Assembly: GCA_951802115.1 (NCBI GenBank)
Contig: CATOPL010000025.1
Coordinates: forward strand, 1 to 41,809
Direction: 5' to 3'
DNA: 41,809 nt
DNA from: an uncultured Lachnospiraceae bacterium
GTDB taxonomy: Bacteria; Bacillota; Clostridia; Lachnospirales; Lachnospiraceae
This document shows, in pieces, positions 31,729 to 40,055 of the stretch. A program made the position numbers and the translations under genes. Position 1 is the stretch's first letter. The number at the start of each line of letters is the position of its first letter. The notes below the pieces were generated by a model that made no database searches, was not told the origin of the DNA, and saw nothing but the letters and a program-made list of their open reading frames with translations.

Positions 31729-34700
31729 ATGTACAACAAAGTCAACACAGATATGAACTTTGTGGAACGTGAAAAAGAAGTGGAAAAGTTCTGGAAAGAG
31801 AACGATACGTTCCGGAAAAGTATGGAACGCAGAAAAGACGGTCCGACCTATACGTTTTACGACGGTCCGCCAACGGCGAATGGAAAGCCGCACATCGGGC
31901 ATGTGCTGACGCGCGTGATCAAGGACATGATTCCCAGATACCGGACCATGAAAGGTTATATGGTGCCGCGAAAAGCAGGCTGGGATACTCATGGACTTCC
32001 AGTGGAACTGGAAGTGGAAAAGCTTCTGGGGCTGGACGGCAAGGAGCAGATTGAGGAATACGGGCTGGACCCCTTTATCTCCAAGTGTAAGGAGAGCGTC
32101 TGGAAGTATAAAGGTATGTGGGAAGATTTCTCCGGTACGGTCGGATTCTGGGCGGATATGGATGATCCCTATGTGACCTATCACGATGATTTTATCGAGT
32201 CAGAATGGTGGGCTTTGAAAACGATCTGGGACAAAGGACTTTTATATAAAGGTTTTAAAATCGTTCCTTACTGTCCGCGCTGCGGGACGCCGCTGTCTTC
32301 TCATGAGGTGGCTCAGGGATATAAAGACGTAAAAGAACGCTCTGCAGTGGTGCGTTTTAAAGTAAAGGACGAGGATGCTTACATCCTGGCATGGACAACT
32401 ACGCCCTGGACGCTTCCGTCCAACGTGGCGCTGTGTGTCAACCCGGCGGAAAATTATGTGAAGGTGAAAGCATCAGACGGTAAGGTTTATTATATGGCGG
32501 AGGCGCTTCTGGATACCGTGCTTGGGAAACTGGGTACAGAGGAGACGCCTGCATATGAAGTACTGGAGCGCTATACCGGAAAAGATCTGGAGTATAAAGA
32601 ATATGAACCGTTGTTTGACTGCTCGGCAGCCGTGGCGGAAAAACAGCGCAAAAAAGGCTATTATGTGACTTGTGACACTTATGTCACGCTGACTGACGGT
32701 ACAGGTGTGGTACACATTGCTCCGGCATTTGGTGAAGACGATGCCAATGTAGGAAGAACATACGATCTTCCATTTGTGCAGCTGGTGGACGGCAAAGGCA
32801 ATATGACGGAAGATACGCCGTTTGCGGGATTGTTTGTAAAAAAGGCAGATCCGGAGGTATTAAAGGATCTGGACGCCAGAGGGCTTCTGTTTGACGCTCC
32901 GAAATTTGAACACAGCTACCCTCATTGCTGGAGATGCAGTACACCGCTGATCTATTATGCGAGAGAGTCCTGGTTTATCAAGATGACGGCTGTGAGAGAG
33001 GATCTGATCCGCAACAACAATACGATCAACTGGATTCCGGAAAACATCGGCAAAGGCCGTTTTGGCGACTGGCTGGAAAATATTCAGGATTGGGGTATCA
33101 GCCGTAACCGTTACTGGGGTACGCCTCTCAATGTCTGGGAGTGCGAGGGCTGCGGCCATATGGAGAGTATCGGTTCCAGAGAAGAGTTAAAAAAGATGAG
33201 CGGCAATGAGGCGGCTTTGACTGTGGAGCTGCATCGTCCGTACATTGATGAGATCACCTGTGTCTGTCCGAAGTGTCAGGGGATCATGAGGCGGGTACCG
33301 GAGGTGATCGACTGCTGGTTTGATTCCGGAGCCATGCCGTTTGCACAGCATCATTATCCGTTTGAAAATAAAGAACTCTTTGACAGCCAGTTCCCGGCGC
33401 AGTTTATTTCTGAGGCAGTAGATCAGACACGCGGATGGTTCTATTCCCTGCTGGCGGAATCAACGCTGCTATTTAACAAAGCGCCTTATGAAAATGTTAT
33501 CGTTCTTGGCCATGTACAGGACGAGAATGGACAGAAGATGAGTAAGTCAAAAGGAAACGCAGTGGATCCGTTTGACGCGCTGAAGACCTACGGCGCAGAT
33601 GCTATCCGCTGGTATTTCTACATCAACAGCGCGCCCTGGCTGCCGAACCGCTTCCACGGCAAGGCCGTACAGGAAGGACAGCGCAAATTCATGGGCACGC
33701 TGTGGAATACTTATGCATTCTTTGTACTGTATGCGAATATTGACAATTTTAACGCTGCAGAATATAAACTGGATTATGAGGCTTTGTCCATCATGGACAA
33801 ATGGCTGCTGTCCAGATTGAACACGGTGGTCGGTGAAGTCGACCGTGATCTGGGCAATTACCGGATTCCGGAAGCGGCAAGAGCTCTTCAGGAATTTGTG
33901 GATGAGATGAGCAACTGGTATGTGAGAAGAAGCCGTGAGCGGTTCTGGGCTAAGGGCATGGAACAGGATAAAATCAACGCCTATATGACGCTGTATACAG
34001 CTCTGGTGACGATTGCAAAAGCGGCGGCGCCCATGATTCCGTTTATGACGGAAGATATTTACCGGAATCTGGTGTGCAGTATAGAGAAAGACGCACCGGA
34101 AAGCGTGCATCTGTGCGATTTCCCGCAAGTCCATACAGAGATGATTCATAAAGATCTGGAAGCCGCCATGGAAGAGCTTCTTGATATCGTGGTTCTGGGC
34201 CGGGCGGCCCGCAATACGGCGAATATCAAGAACCGCCAGCCGATCGGGACGATGTATGTGCGTGCAGATCATGAACTGGATCCGGTATATCAGAACATCA
34301 TCACAGATGAGCTGAATGTAAAAGAAATTGTCTTCAAAGAAGACTTAAGTCAGTTTACCAGCTACACTTTTAAACCCCAGCTCAAGACGGTGGGGCCGAA
34401 GTACGGAAAACTCCTGAATGGCATTCGGACATATCTGTCAGAGATCGACGGGCAAAAAGCGATGGAAGAACTGGAAACAGCTGGAAGCCTGTCATTTGAC
34501 ACAGGCGGGCAGAGCGTGGTATTATTAAAACAAGATCTGCTCATTGATATGGCTCAGATGGAGGGTTATGTGACAGAGGCGGACGGTCAGGTGACGGTGG
34601 TTCTCTGCACGGATCTGAGTGAGGAGTTGATTGAAGAAGGATTTGTCCGTGAGATCATCAGTAAGGTTCAGACCATGCGCAAGGAAGCCGGATATGAGGT

Positions 34701-34884
34701 TATGGACCGGATCCATGTTTACAGTGAAGGAAACGATCGGATTCAGGAGCTTATGGAAAAGCACAGCGATGAGATCAGGAAAGATGTCATGGCATCCGAT
34801 ATCCTGTTTGCACAGGCAAAAGGATATGTGAAAAAATGGAATATCAATGGGGAGACTGTTACACTGGGTGTAGAAAAGCAGTAA
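31729..34884 (+). CDS. ileS: Isoleucyl-tRNA synthetase
   Basis: 1051 residues, ATG with AGGAGG upstream. The class I signatures are PHIGH (residues 54-58) and KMSKS (603-607). The editing domain contains LAWTTTPWTLPSNVALCV and VHIAPAFGEDD. WYVRRSRERFW marks the anticodon-binding helical domain. The length and the C-terminus without the zinc finger of the shorter bacterial form fit the IleS2-like class. This class is often less sensitive to mupirocin, which is an inference here. It is controlled by the Ile T-box. Confidence 0.97.
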   Translation: MYNKVNTDMNFVEREKEVEKFWKENDTFRKSMERRKDGPTYTFYDGPPTANGKPHIGHVLTRVIKDMIPRYRTMKGYMVPRKAGWDTHGLPVELEVEKLLGLDGKEQIEEYGLDPFISKCKESVWKYKGMWEDFSGTVGFWADMDDPYVTYHDDFIESEWWALKTIWDKGLLYKGFKIVPYCPRCGTPLSSHEVAQGYKDVKERSAVVRFKVKDEDAYILAWTTTPWTLPSNVALCVNPAENYVKVKASDGKVYYMAEALLDTVLGKLGTEETPAYEVLERYTGKDLEYKEYEPLFDCSAAVAEKQRKKGYYVTCDTYVTLTDGTGVVHIAPAFGEDDANVGRTYDLPFVQLVDGKGNMTEDTPFAGLFVKKADPEVLKDLDARGLLFDAPKFEHSYPHCWRCSTPLIYYARESWFIKMTAVREDLIRNNNTINWIPENIGKGRFGDWLENIQDWGISRNRYWGTPLNVWECEGCGHMESIGSREELKKMSGNEAALTVELHRPYIDEITCVCPKCQGIMRRVPEVIDCWFDSGAMPFAQHHYPFENKELFDSQFPAQFISEAVDQTRGWFYSLLAESTLLFNKAPYENVIVLGHVQDENGQKMSKSKGNAVDPFDALKTYGADAIRWYFYINSAPWLPNRFHGKAVQEGQRKFMGTLWNTYAFFVLYANIDNFNAAEYKLDYEALSIMDKWLLSRLNTVVGEVDRDLGNYRIPEAARALQEFVDEMSNWYVRRSRERFWAKGMEQDKINAYMTLYTALVTIAKAAAPMIPFMTEDIYRNLVCSIEKDAPESVHLCDFPQVHTEMIHKDLEAAMEELLDIVVLGRAARNTANIKNRQPIGTMYVRADHELDPVYQNIITDELNVKEIVFKEDLSQFTSYTFKPQLKTVGPKYGKLLNGIRTYLSEIDGQKAMEELETAGSLSFDTGGQSVVLLKQDLLIDMAQMEGYVTEADGQVTVVLCTDLSEELIEEGFVREIISKVQTMRKEAGYEVMDRIHVYSEGNDRIQELMEKHSDEIRKDVMASDILFAQAKGYVKKWNINGETVTLGVEKQ

Positions 34885-34897
34885 AAGGAGGCATACG

Positions 34898-37363
34898 ATG
34901 GCCAAGAGGACTTTTAACAAAGAATTTTTTGTCAGGAGTGTAAAGTACAATGTACGTACACTGTTCCGTACAGAAATCGAGGAGGCAAGTCAGCAGCAGA
35001 TTTTTCAGGCAGTGGGCTATGCGGTAAAAGATGCGATCATGGATGCATGGATCGCAACACAGAAAGAATACGAGAAGAACGATCCCAAAATTGTATATTA
35101 TATGTCCATGGAATTTCTGATGGGCAGAGCACTGGGCAATAATCTGATCAATCTGACTTTTTATGATGAGGTAAAAGAGGCACTGGAGGAAATCGGACTG
35201 GATCTGAATGTGATTGAGGATCAGGAGCCGGATGCGGCGCTTGGCAACGGTGGTCTGGGCCGTCTGGCAGCGTGTTTCCTGGATTCTCTGGCGTCTCTGG
35301 GTTATGCGGCTTACGGCTGCGGCATCCGTTATCGTTATGGAATGTTTAAGCAGAAGATCGAGAATGGTTATCAGGTGGAAGTTCCGGATATGTGGCTGAA
35401 GAACGGCAATCCTTTCGAGCTGCGCCGTCCGGAGTATGCAAAGACGGTCAAGTTCGGCGGTTATGTGAAGATCGAGAACAAAAACGGAAAGAGCCATTTT
35501 ATTCAGGAAGGTTATCAGTCCGTACTGGCAGTGCCGGTCGATCTGCCGGTGGTAGGCTACGGCAACAATGTGATCAACTGTCTGCGGATCTGGGATGCAG
35601 AGGCTATCAATTCCTTTGAGCTGAACCATTTTGACAAAGGTGAGTACAACAAGGCCGTAGAACAGGAAAATCTGGCACGCAATCTGGTGGAAGTGCTTTA
35701 TCCAAACGATAACCATATGGCGGGTAAAGAACTGCGACTGAAACAGCAGTATTTCTTTGTATCTGCCAGCGTACAGGCAGCAGTGGAGCGCTATATGCGT
35801 TCTCACGACGATATTCACAAGTTCTATGAAAAAGCGGCCTTCCAGCTCAATGACACGCATCCGACGGTGGCAGTGGCAGAGCTTATGCGTGTACTGATGG
35901 ATGAATATGAACTGGAATGGGATGAGGCCTGGGAAGTGACCACAAAGACCTGCGCTTACACCAATCATACGATTATGGCTGAGGCGTTGGAAAAGTGGCC
36001 GATTGAACTGTTTTCCAGACTGCTTCCGCGTATCTATCAGATCGTGGAGGAGATCAACCGCAGATTTGTGATCGAGATTCAGAAGAAATATCCGAACGAC
36101 TATGAGAAAGTCAAGAAGATGGCGATCATCATGGACGGTCAGGTAAAGATGGCTCATCTGGCGATTGCCGCCGGTTATTCAGTCAACGGTGTGGCAAGGC
36201 TTCACACAGAGATTTTGAAGAATCAGGAGCTGAAAGATTTCTATGAGATGATGCCGGAGAAGTTCAACAACAAAACAAACGGTATTACGCAGAGACGATT
36301 CCTGCTTCACGGCAATCCGCTGCTGGCAAAATGGGTGACCGGCCATGTTGGAGACGAGTGGGTTACGGATTTGTCCAGGATCAAAGGGCTTGCGGTCTAT
36401 GCGGACGACGAGAAGGCGCAGCATGAGTTTATGAACATCAAGTATCAGAACAAGGTGCGTCTGGCAAAATATATTAAGGAACACAACGGGGTGGATGTGG
36501 ACCCGCGCTCTATCTTTGACGTACAGGTAAAACGTCTGCACGAGTACAAGAGACAGCTTCTGAACATTCTGCATGTAATGTATCTGTACAATCAGATCAA
36601 AGAGCATCCGGAGATGGAATTTTATCCGAGAACCTTTATCTTCGGCGCCAAGGCGGCAGCAGGTTATATGAGAGCAAAACTGACGATCAAGCTGATCAAC
36701 TCCGTGGCGGATGTGATAAATAACGACGCTTCAATCAATGGAAAGCTGAAAGTAGTCTTCATCGAAGATTATCGTGTATCCAATGCGGAGTGGATCTTTG
36801 CGGCGGCAGATGTATCCGAGCAGATTTCCACTGCTTCCAAGGAAGCCAGCGGTACCGGCAACATGAAGTTTATGCTTAACGGTGCGCTGACGATCGGTAC
36901 CATGGACGGGGCTAATGTGGAGATCGTGGAAGAAGTGGGCGAAGATCACGCGTTTATTTTCGGTATGAGTTCTGACGAAGTTATTGAGCTGGAAAAGAAA
37001 GGCGGTTATGATCCGTCTCAGCTGTTTAACACAGACCAGGATATTCGCCAGGTGCTGATGCAGCTCATCAACGGGCAGTACTCGCCTAATGATCCGGAGA
37101 AGTTCCGTGAGCTGTACAACTCCCTGTTGGTTGACGGCGGATATAACAGACCGGACCCGTATTTTATTCTGAAAGATTTCCGTTCCTATGCGGAAGCACA
37201 GAAACGTGTGGAGGCTGCTTACAGGGATGAACAGGGCTGGGCAAGAAGTGCAATTCTGAATGTGGCATGCTCCGGTAAATTCAGCTCCGACCGTACCATT
37301 CAGGAATATGTGGATGAGATCTGGAAGCTGGATAAAGTGACTGTAGAGCTTCCCGAAAACTAA
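34898..37363 (+). CDS. glgP: Glycogen/maltodextrin phosphorylase
   Basis: 821 residues, AAAGGAGG before the ATG. YYMSMEFLMGRALGNNL near the N-terminus, QLNDTHPTVAVAELMR, VQVKRLHEYKRQLLN and the PLP site EASGTGNMKFMLNGALTIGT with Lys657 define the GT35 family. It releases glucose-1-phosphate from glycogen or maltodextrin with phosphate. It starts 13 bases after the ileS stop, with no terminator or promoter between, so it should share the ileS T-box transcript. A terminator follows it. Confidence 0.96.
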   Translation: MAKRTFNKEFFVRSVKYNVRTLFRTEIEEASQQQIFQAVGYAVKDAIMDAWIATQKEYEKNDPKIVYYMSMEFLMGRALGNNLINLTFYDEVKEALEEIGLDLNVIEDQEPDAALGNGGLGRLAACFLDSLASLGYAAYGCGIRYRYGMFKQKIENGYQVEVPDMWLKNGNPFELRRPEYAKTVKFGGYVKIENKNGKSHFIQEGYQSVLAVPVDLPVVGYGNNVINCLRIWDAEAINSFELNHFDKGEYNKAVEQENLARNLVEVLYPNDNHMAGKELRLKQQYFFVSASVQAAVERYMRSHDDIHKFYEKAAFQLNDTHPTVAVAELMRVLMDEYELEWDEAWEVTTKTCAYTNHTIMAEALEKWPIELFSRLLPRIYQIVEEINRRFVIEIQKKYPNDYEKVKKMAIIMDGQVKMAHLAIAAGYSVNGVARLHTEILKNQELKDFYEMMPEKFNNKTNGITQRRFLLHGNPLLAKWVTGHVGDEWVTDLSRIKGLAVYADDEKAQHEFMNIKYQNKVRLAKYIKEHNGVDVDPRSIFDVQVKRLHEYKRQLLNILHVMYLYNQIKEHPEMEFYPRTFIFGAKAAAGYMRAKLTIKLINSVADVINNDASINGKLKVVFIEDYRVSNAEWIFAAADVSEQISTASKEASGTGNMKFMLNGALTIGTMDGANVEIVEEVGEDHAFIFGMSSDEVIELEKKGGYDPSQLFNTDQDIRQVLMQLINGQYSPNDPEKFRELYNSLLVDGGYNRPDPYFILKDFRSYAEAQKRVEAAYRDEQGWARSAILNVACSGKFSSDRTIQEYVDEIWKLDKVTVELPEN

Positions 37364-37372
37364 AAATAACTG

Positions 37373-37409
37373 AGGCCGTGCGGAAGTCTCCTGCGCGGCC
37401 TTGTGTTTT
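37373..37409 (+). terminator. Terminator after glgP
   Basis: AGGCCGTGC (37373-37381) pairs with GCGCGGCCT (37393-37401), one G-U, followed by TGTGTTTT. Confidence 0.72.
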
Positions 37410-37476
37410 GAAAACGGGGGGAAGGGCTCTCTCTCCCATAGCATCTCTTTATAACAAAACGTTTATATACGTTATG

Positions 37477-37506
37477 GAACATTTCATAGTTTATTAAGTA
37501 TACATT
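37477..37506 (+). promoter_or_regulatory. Candidate sigma-E promoter of spoIID
   Basis: GAACATT (37477-37483), 15 bases, TATACATT (37499-37506). It compares well with the sigma-E pattern KMATATT / CATACAMT (6 of 7 and 6 of 8). It lies 36 bases before the spoIID start, fitting mother-cell expression. Confidence 0.55.
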
Positions 37507-37542
37507 TTCTCTTCCGCTCATAGACTTGTAAGAGGGCCTTGT

Positions 37543-38355
37543 ATGAAGAGATTATTGACGAATATGACGGCAATCGGATTTCTTGTTCTGTTTCTTCCCT
37601 ATACAGTGACGCTTCTAATCAACGGAAGACAGGGCATACATAAGGAAGAAGAATTGCCGGAACTGGAATATGAAGTGTTATCCTGTATGATGCAGGAAGA
37701 TTATTCCTGGATGGAAGAGGGGACGCTTGATCTGATGGCGGTTTTGTACCGGACAGAGTGTGTGCGGACAGGAGATCAGAAAGATCATGATACAGAGCTT
37801 AATCCGGAAATATATGACAGAAATTACAGTCGGATGTATGATGCGGTTGTGAGGACAAAAGGTCAGGTTATTACGGTCAGCGGAGAATACCGCGAGCTTC
37901 CCTATCATGCGATCAGTGCGGGCCGAACCCGGGAAGGCACTTTGCTGGGAGAAGAATATGCTTATGTTCTGGCGTCAGATTGCCCCCATGATAAAGAGTC
38001 GGAACAGTTTTTTAAAAGATACCGGGTTTCACAGGATGCGGTACTTGAAATTCTGGGATCGGACTTTCATCTGAAAGAGGCAGAAATAGAAAGAGATTCT
38101 TCTGAATATGTGACGCATGTATTGTCAAAAGAAAAAGAATGGCAGGGAGAGGCGTTTCGGTCGCTGCTTCATCTGCCATCCAGCTGTTTTTATATGGAAG
38201 AAAATGAGGACGGAATTTATGTGACCGTGAAAGGAAACGGGCATGGATTTGGCATCAGCCTGTATACGGCCAACTACATGGTGCAGGAAGGCGCCGGCCT
38301 GGAAGAAATTATTCAGAAATTCTATCAGGAGTCAGCATGTATAACGATACCCTAA
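37543..38355 (+). CDS. spoIID: Stage II sporulation protein D-like lytic transglycosylase
   Basis: 270 residues, with one N-terminal membrane segment (about 7-27). It follows the SpoIID pattern in diverged form: SCMMQEDYSW aligns with the G-V-V-x-x-E-M-P motif and keeps the Glu (catalytic Glu88 in B. subtilis). LMAVLYRTECVRT replaces KAQAVAART, then YHAISAGRT, and at the end NGHGFGISLYTANYM. SpoIID cleaves peptidoglycan during engulfment with SpoIIM and SpoIIP. The next gene is spoIIQ, an order also known in C. difficile. The ribosome site AGAGGG is close to the ATG. Confidence 0.88.
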   Translation: MKRLLTNMTAIGFLVLFLPYTVTLLINGRQGIHKEEELPELEYEVLSCMMQEDYSWMEEGTLDLMAVLYRTECVRTGDQKDHDTELNPEIYDRNYSRMYDAVVRTKGQVITVSGEYRELPYHAISAGRTREGTLLGEEYAYVLASDCPHDKESEQFFKRYRVSQDAVLEILGSDFHLKEAEIERDSSEYVTHVLSKEKEWQGEAFRSLLHLPSSCFYMEENEDGIYVTVKGNGHGFGISLYTANYMVQEGAGLEEIIQKFYQESACITIP

Positions 38356-38368
38356 TCTGGTAAAAATA
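38339..38368 (+). promoter_or_regulatory. Sigma-F promoter of spoIIQ
   Basis: GTATA (38339-38343), exactly 15 bases, GGTAAAAATA (38359-38368). Every defined position matches the sigma-F consensus GYWTA-N15-GGNRANAHTR. The -35 overlaps the last codons of spoIID and the predicted start is about 12 bases before the spoIIQ ATG. Confidence 0.75.
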
Positions 38369-38386
38369 TGGATCAGAGGTGATGTT

Positions 38387-39223
38387 ATGCATAAGAATCA
38401 AAAAGGATTTTTGATCGCGCTGTGCCTCTGCTTGCTTTCTTTATCCGGAGTATTCGGAGTATATCAATATCGGAAGGGGCTGTCTTCTGAACCGCAGAAG
38501 GAAGAACAAAAGCAGAACCTTCAGGTGGCGGAGCAGGAAGAACCGGAGAAAGAAGCGGCAAATTCAAGAGGTGCGGTCGCACAGGCAGATACAAAAGAGA
38601 AAGAAGCAGAACAGGCAAAAATTGATACCGAAGAGGACATTTATGAAATAGGAGAAGCCGAGCTGGCAAAAGCAGAGGATCAGGAGGAGGAGACAACTCC
38701 TGAGGAAGAGCCGGCGGAAGAAAACACGGCGGAAAATGAAGAGGAAGAAAAGACAGAAGAGGAAGAAGTAGAAGAAACAGGAGGAGAGGTTCAGTCAGAT
38801 CGGCTGTCTTTTTCCGAGAACAGTAAACTTTTGTGGCCGGTTAACGGCGATGTGATACTGAATTACAGTATGGATAAAAGTATTTATTTCTCCACATTGA
38901 ACCAGTACAAATATCATCCGGCAGTTGTAATCAGCGCACCGGTAGGAAGCGAAGTGCAATGTGCGGCAAAAGGAAAAGTCAGCGAGATTTCAGTAGACGA
39001 GGAGATCGGTACTACTGTATATATGGAACTGGGTGACGGTTATGAAGCAGTTTACGGACAGCTTAAAGAAGTAGCGGTAGAAGAAGGCGATATAGTAGAG
39101 CCGGGCAGGCTTCTGGGATATGTAAGCGAACCGACCAAGTACTATACACTGGAAGGAAGCAACCTGTATTTTCAGCTGCTGAAAAAGCATGAACCGGTAA
39201 ACCCTATGGGATTTATTGAATAA
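38387..39223 (+). CDS. spoIIQ: SpoIIQ-like forespore membrane protein with degenerate LytM domain
   Basis: 278 residues; AGAGGTGAT before the ATG. One N-terminal membrane segment (about 7-25) is followed by a long acidic linker (about 35-140, mostly Glu) and a LytM/M23 fold (about 150-278: LLWPVNGDVILNYS, HPAVVISAPVGSEVQCAAKG, EEGDIVEPGRLLGYV). Of the four metal ligands only the first His survives: the Asp of HxxxD is Val, and both His of the HxH motif are lost (SNLYFQL). It should therefore be a binding partner, not an enzyme. SpoIIQ pairs with SpoIIIAH across the intermembrane space during engulfment. The sigma-F promoter supports forespore expression. Confidence 0.85.
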   Translation: MHKNQKGFLIALCLCLLSLSGVFGVYQYRKGLSSEPQKEEQKQNLQVAEQEEPEKEAANSRGAVAQADTKEKEAEQAKIDTEEDIYEIGEAELAKAEDQEEETTPEEEPAEENTAENEEEEKTEEEEVEETGGEVQSDRLSFSENSKLLWPVNGDVILNYSMDKSIYFSTLNQYKYHPAVVISAPVGSEVQCAAKGKVSEISVDEEIGTTVYMELGDGYEAVYGQLKEVAVEEGDIVEPGRLLGYVSEPTKYYTLEGSNLYFQLLKKHEPVNPMGFIE

Positions 39224-39228
39224 AAATA

Positions 39229-39260
39229 AGGGGCTGCGTTTGGTGGCAGCCCCTGTTTTT
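39229..39260. terminator. Terminator between spoIIQ and the hemolysin-III gene
   Basis: AGGGGCTGC (39229-39237), 8-base loop, GCAGCCCCT (39246-39254), then GTTTTT; A-rich on the other side. It serves two convergent genes. Confidence 0.85.
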
Positions 39261-39912
39261 ACATACATGCAATATAAAACATGACGATGAAGTGACACAT
39301 ACTTCCACCCATTACAAAAAGATGGAAAATTTCATGAGAACCGAAATACTGGTGTCTGGCATTGAAAAATGAAAGCTTCAGTGCATAGATGACACCGCCG
39401 ACGGTATAGATAATGCCTCCGGTAACAAGCCATACAAAAGCTGTAGTCGGCAGGGAGGAGACTAATGGGACCATGGCAAGAACACAGAGCCATCCCATAG
39501 ATATATAAATCAGGGAGGAAAACCATTTGGGGCAGCTGATCCAGAAAGCTTTAATGAGGATGCCTGCAACGGCTGTTCCCCATACCAGGATCAGAAGCGG
39601 ATATCCGACCGAATCCCGAAGAGGGATTACACAGACAGGAGTATAGCTTCCGGCGATTAGGATGAAGATCATCATGTGGTCGATCTTACGAAGAAGCCGG
39701 TTGATCTTTTCTGATATATTCAGCGTATGATAAATGGTGCTTGCTCCATAAAGCAGGATCATGCTCAGTGCAAAGACGGTAAGAGCGGGAACCGCATGCC
39801 CGCCGTTGTGATAGGCTGCCAGCAGAAGAAGCGGAGTTGAGGCAACAGCAGCCAGAATCATACCAATAAAATGGGTGATGGCGCTTCCTGGGTCTTTAAT
39901 AGAAAGGGTCAT
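39259..39912 (-). CDS. Hemolysin III / PAQR-family membrane protein
   Basis: 217 residues, seven predicted membrane segments, AGGAGG before the ATG. Conserved metal-site residues are present: STIYHTL, RKIDHMMIFILIAGSYTPV and the C-terminal SHEIFHLFVMGGSMCHF. Bacterial members (YqfA/TrhA) are linked to membrane lipid homeostasis; the hemolysin name is historical. It stands alone, divergent from the helicase. Confidence 0.93.
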   Translation of the reverse strand: MTLSIKDPGSAITHFIGMILAAVASTPLLLLAAYHNGGHAVPALTVFALSMILLYGASTIYHTLNISEKINRLLRKIDHMMIFILIAGSYTPVCVIPLRDSVGYPLLILVWGTAVAGILIKAFWISCPKWFSSLIYISMGWLCVLAMVPLVSSLPTTAFVWLVTGGIIYTVGGVIYALKLSFFNARHQYFGSHEIFHLFVMGGSMCHFIVMFYIACM

Positions 39913-40055
39913 GATAATACCTCCTGAATAAAATTGCAGTTCATATAGAAACCATATAATATAGTATTAAAAACTATGTATTGATTTATTCGTATTATAA
40001 CACATTATCTGGAAAATGCAAGTGTTTTTATAAACAAGAGAGGATTCATATAATA

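Noticed and set aside
34859..36157. 432-codon minus-strand open frame opposite glgP
   Set aside because: Antisense to an unambiguous phosphorylase gene; the composition (many His, Leu, Ile, Arg) is typical of a shadow frame.
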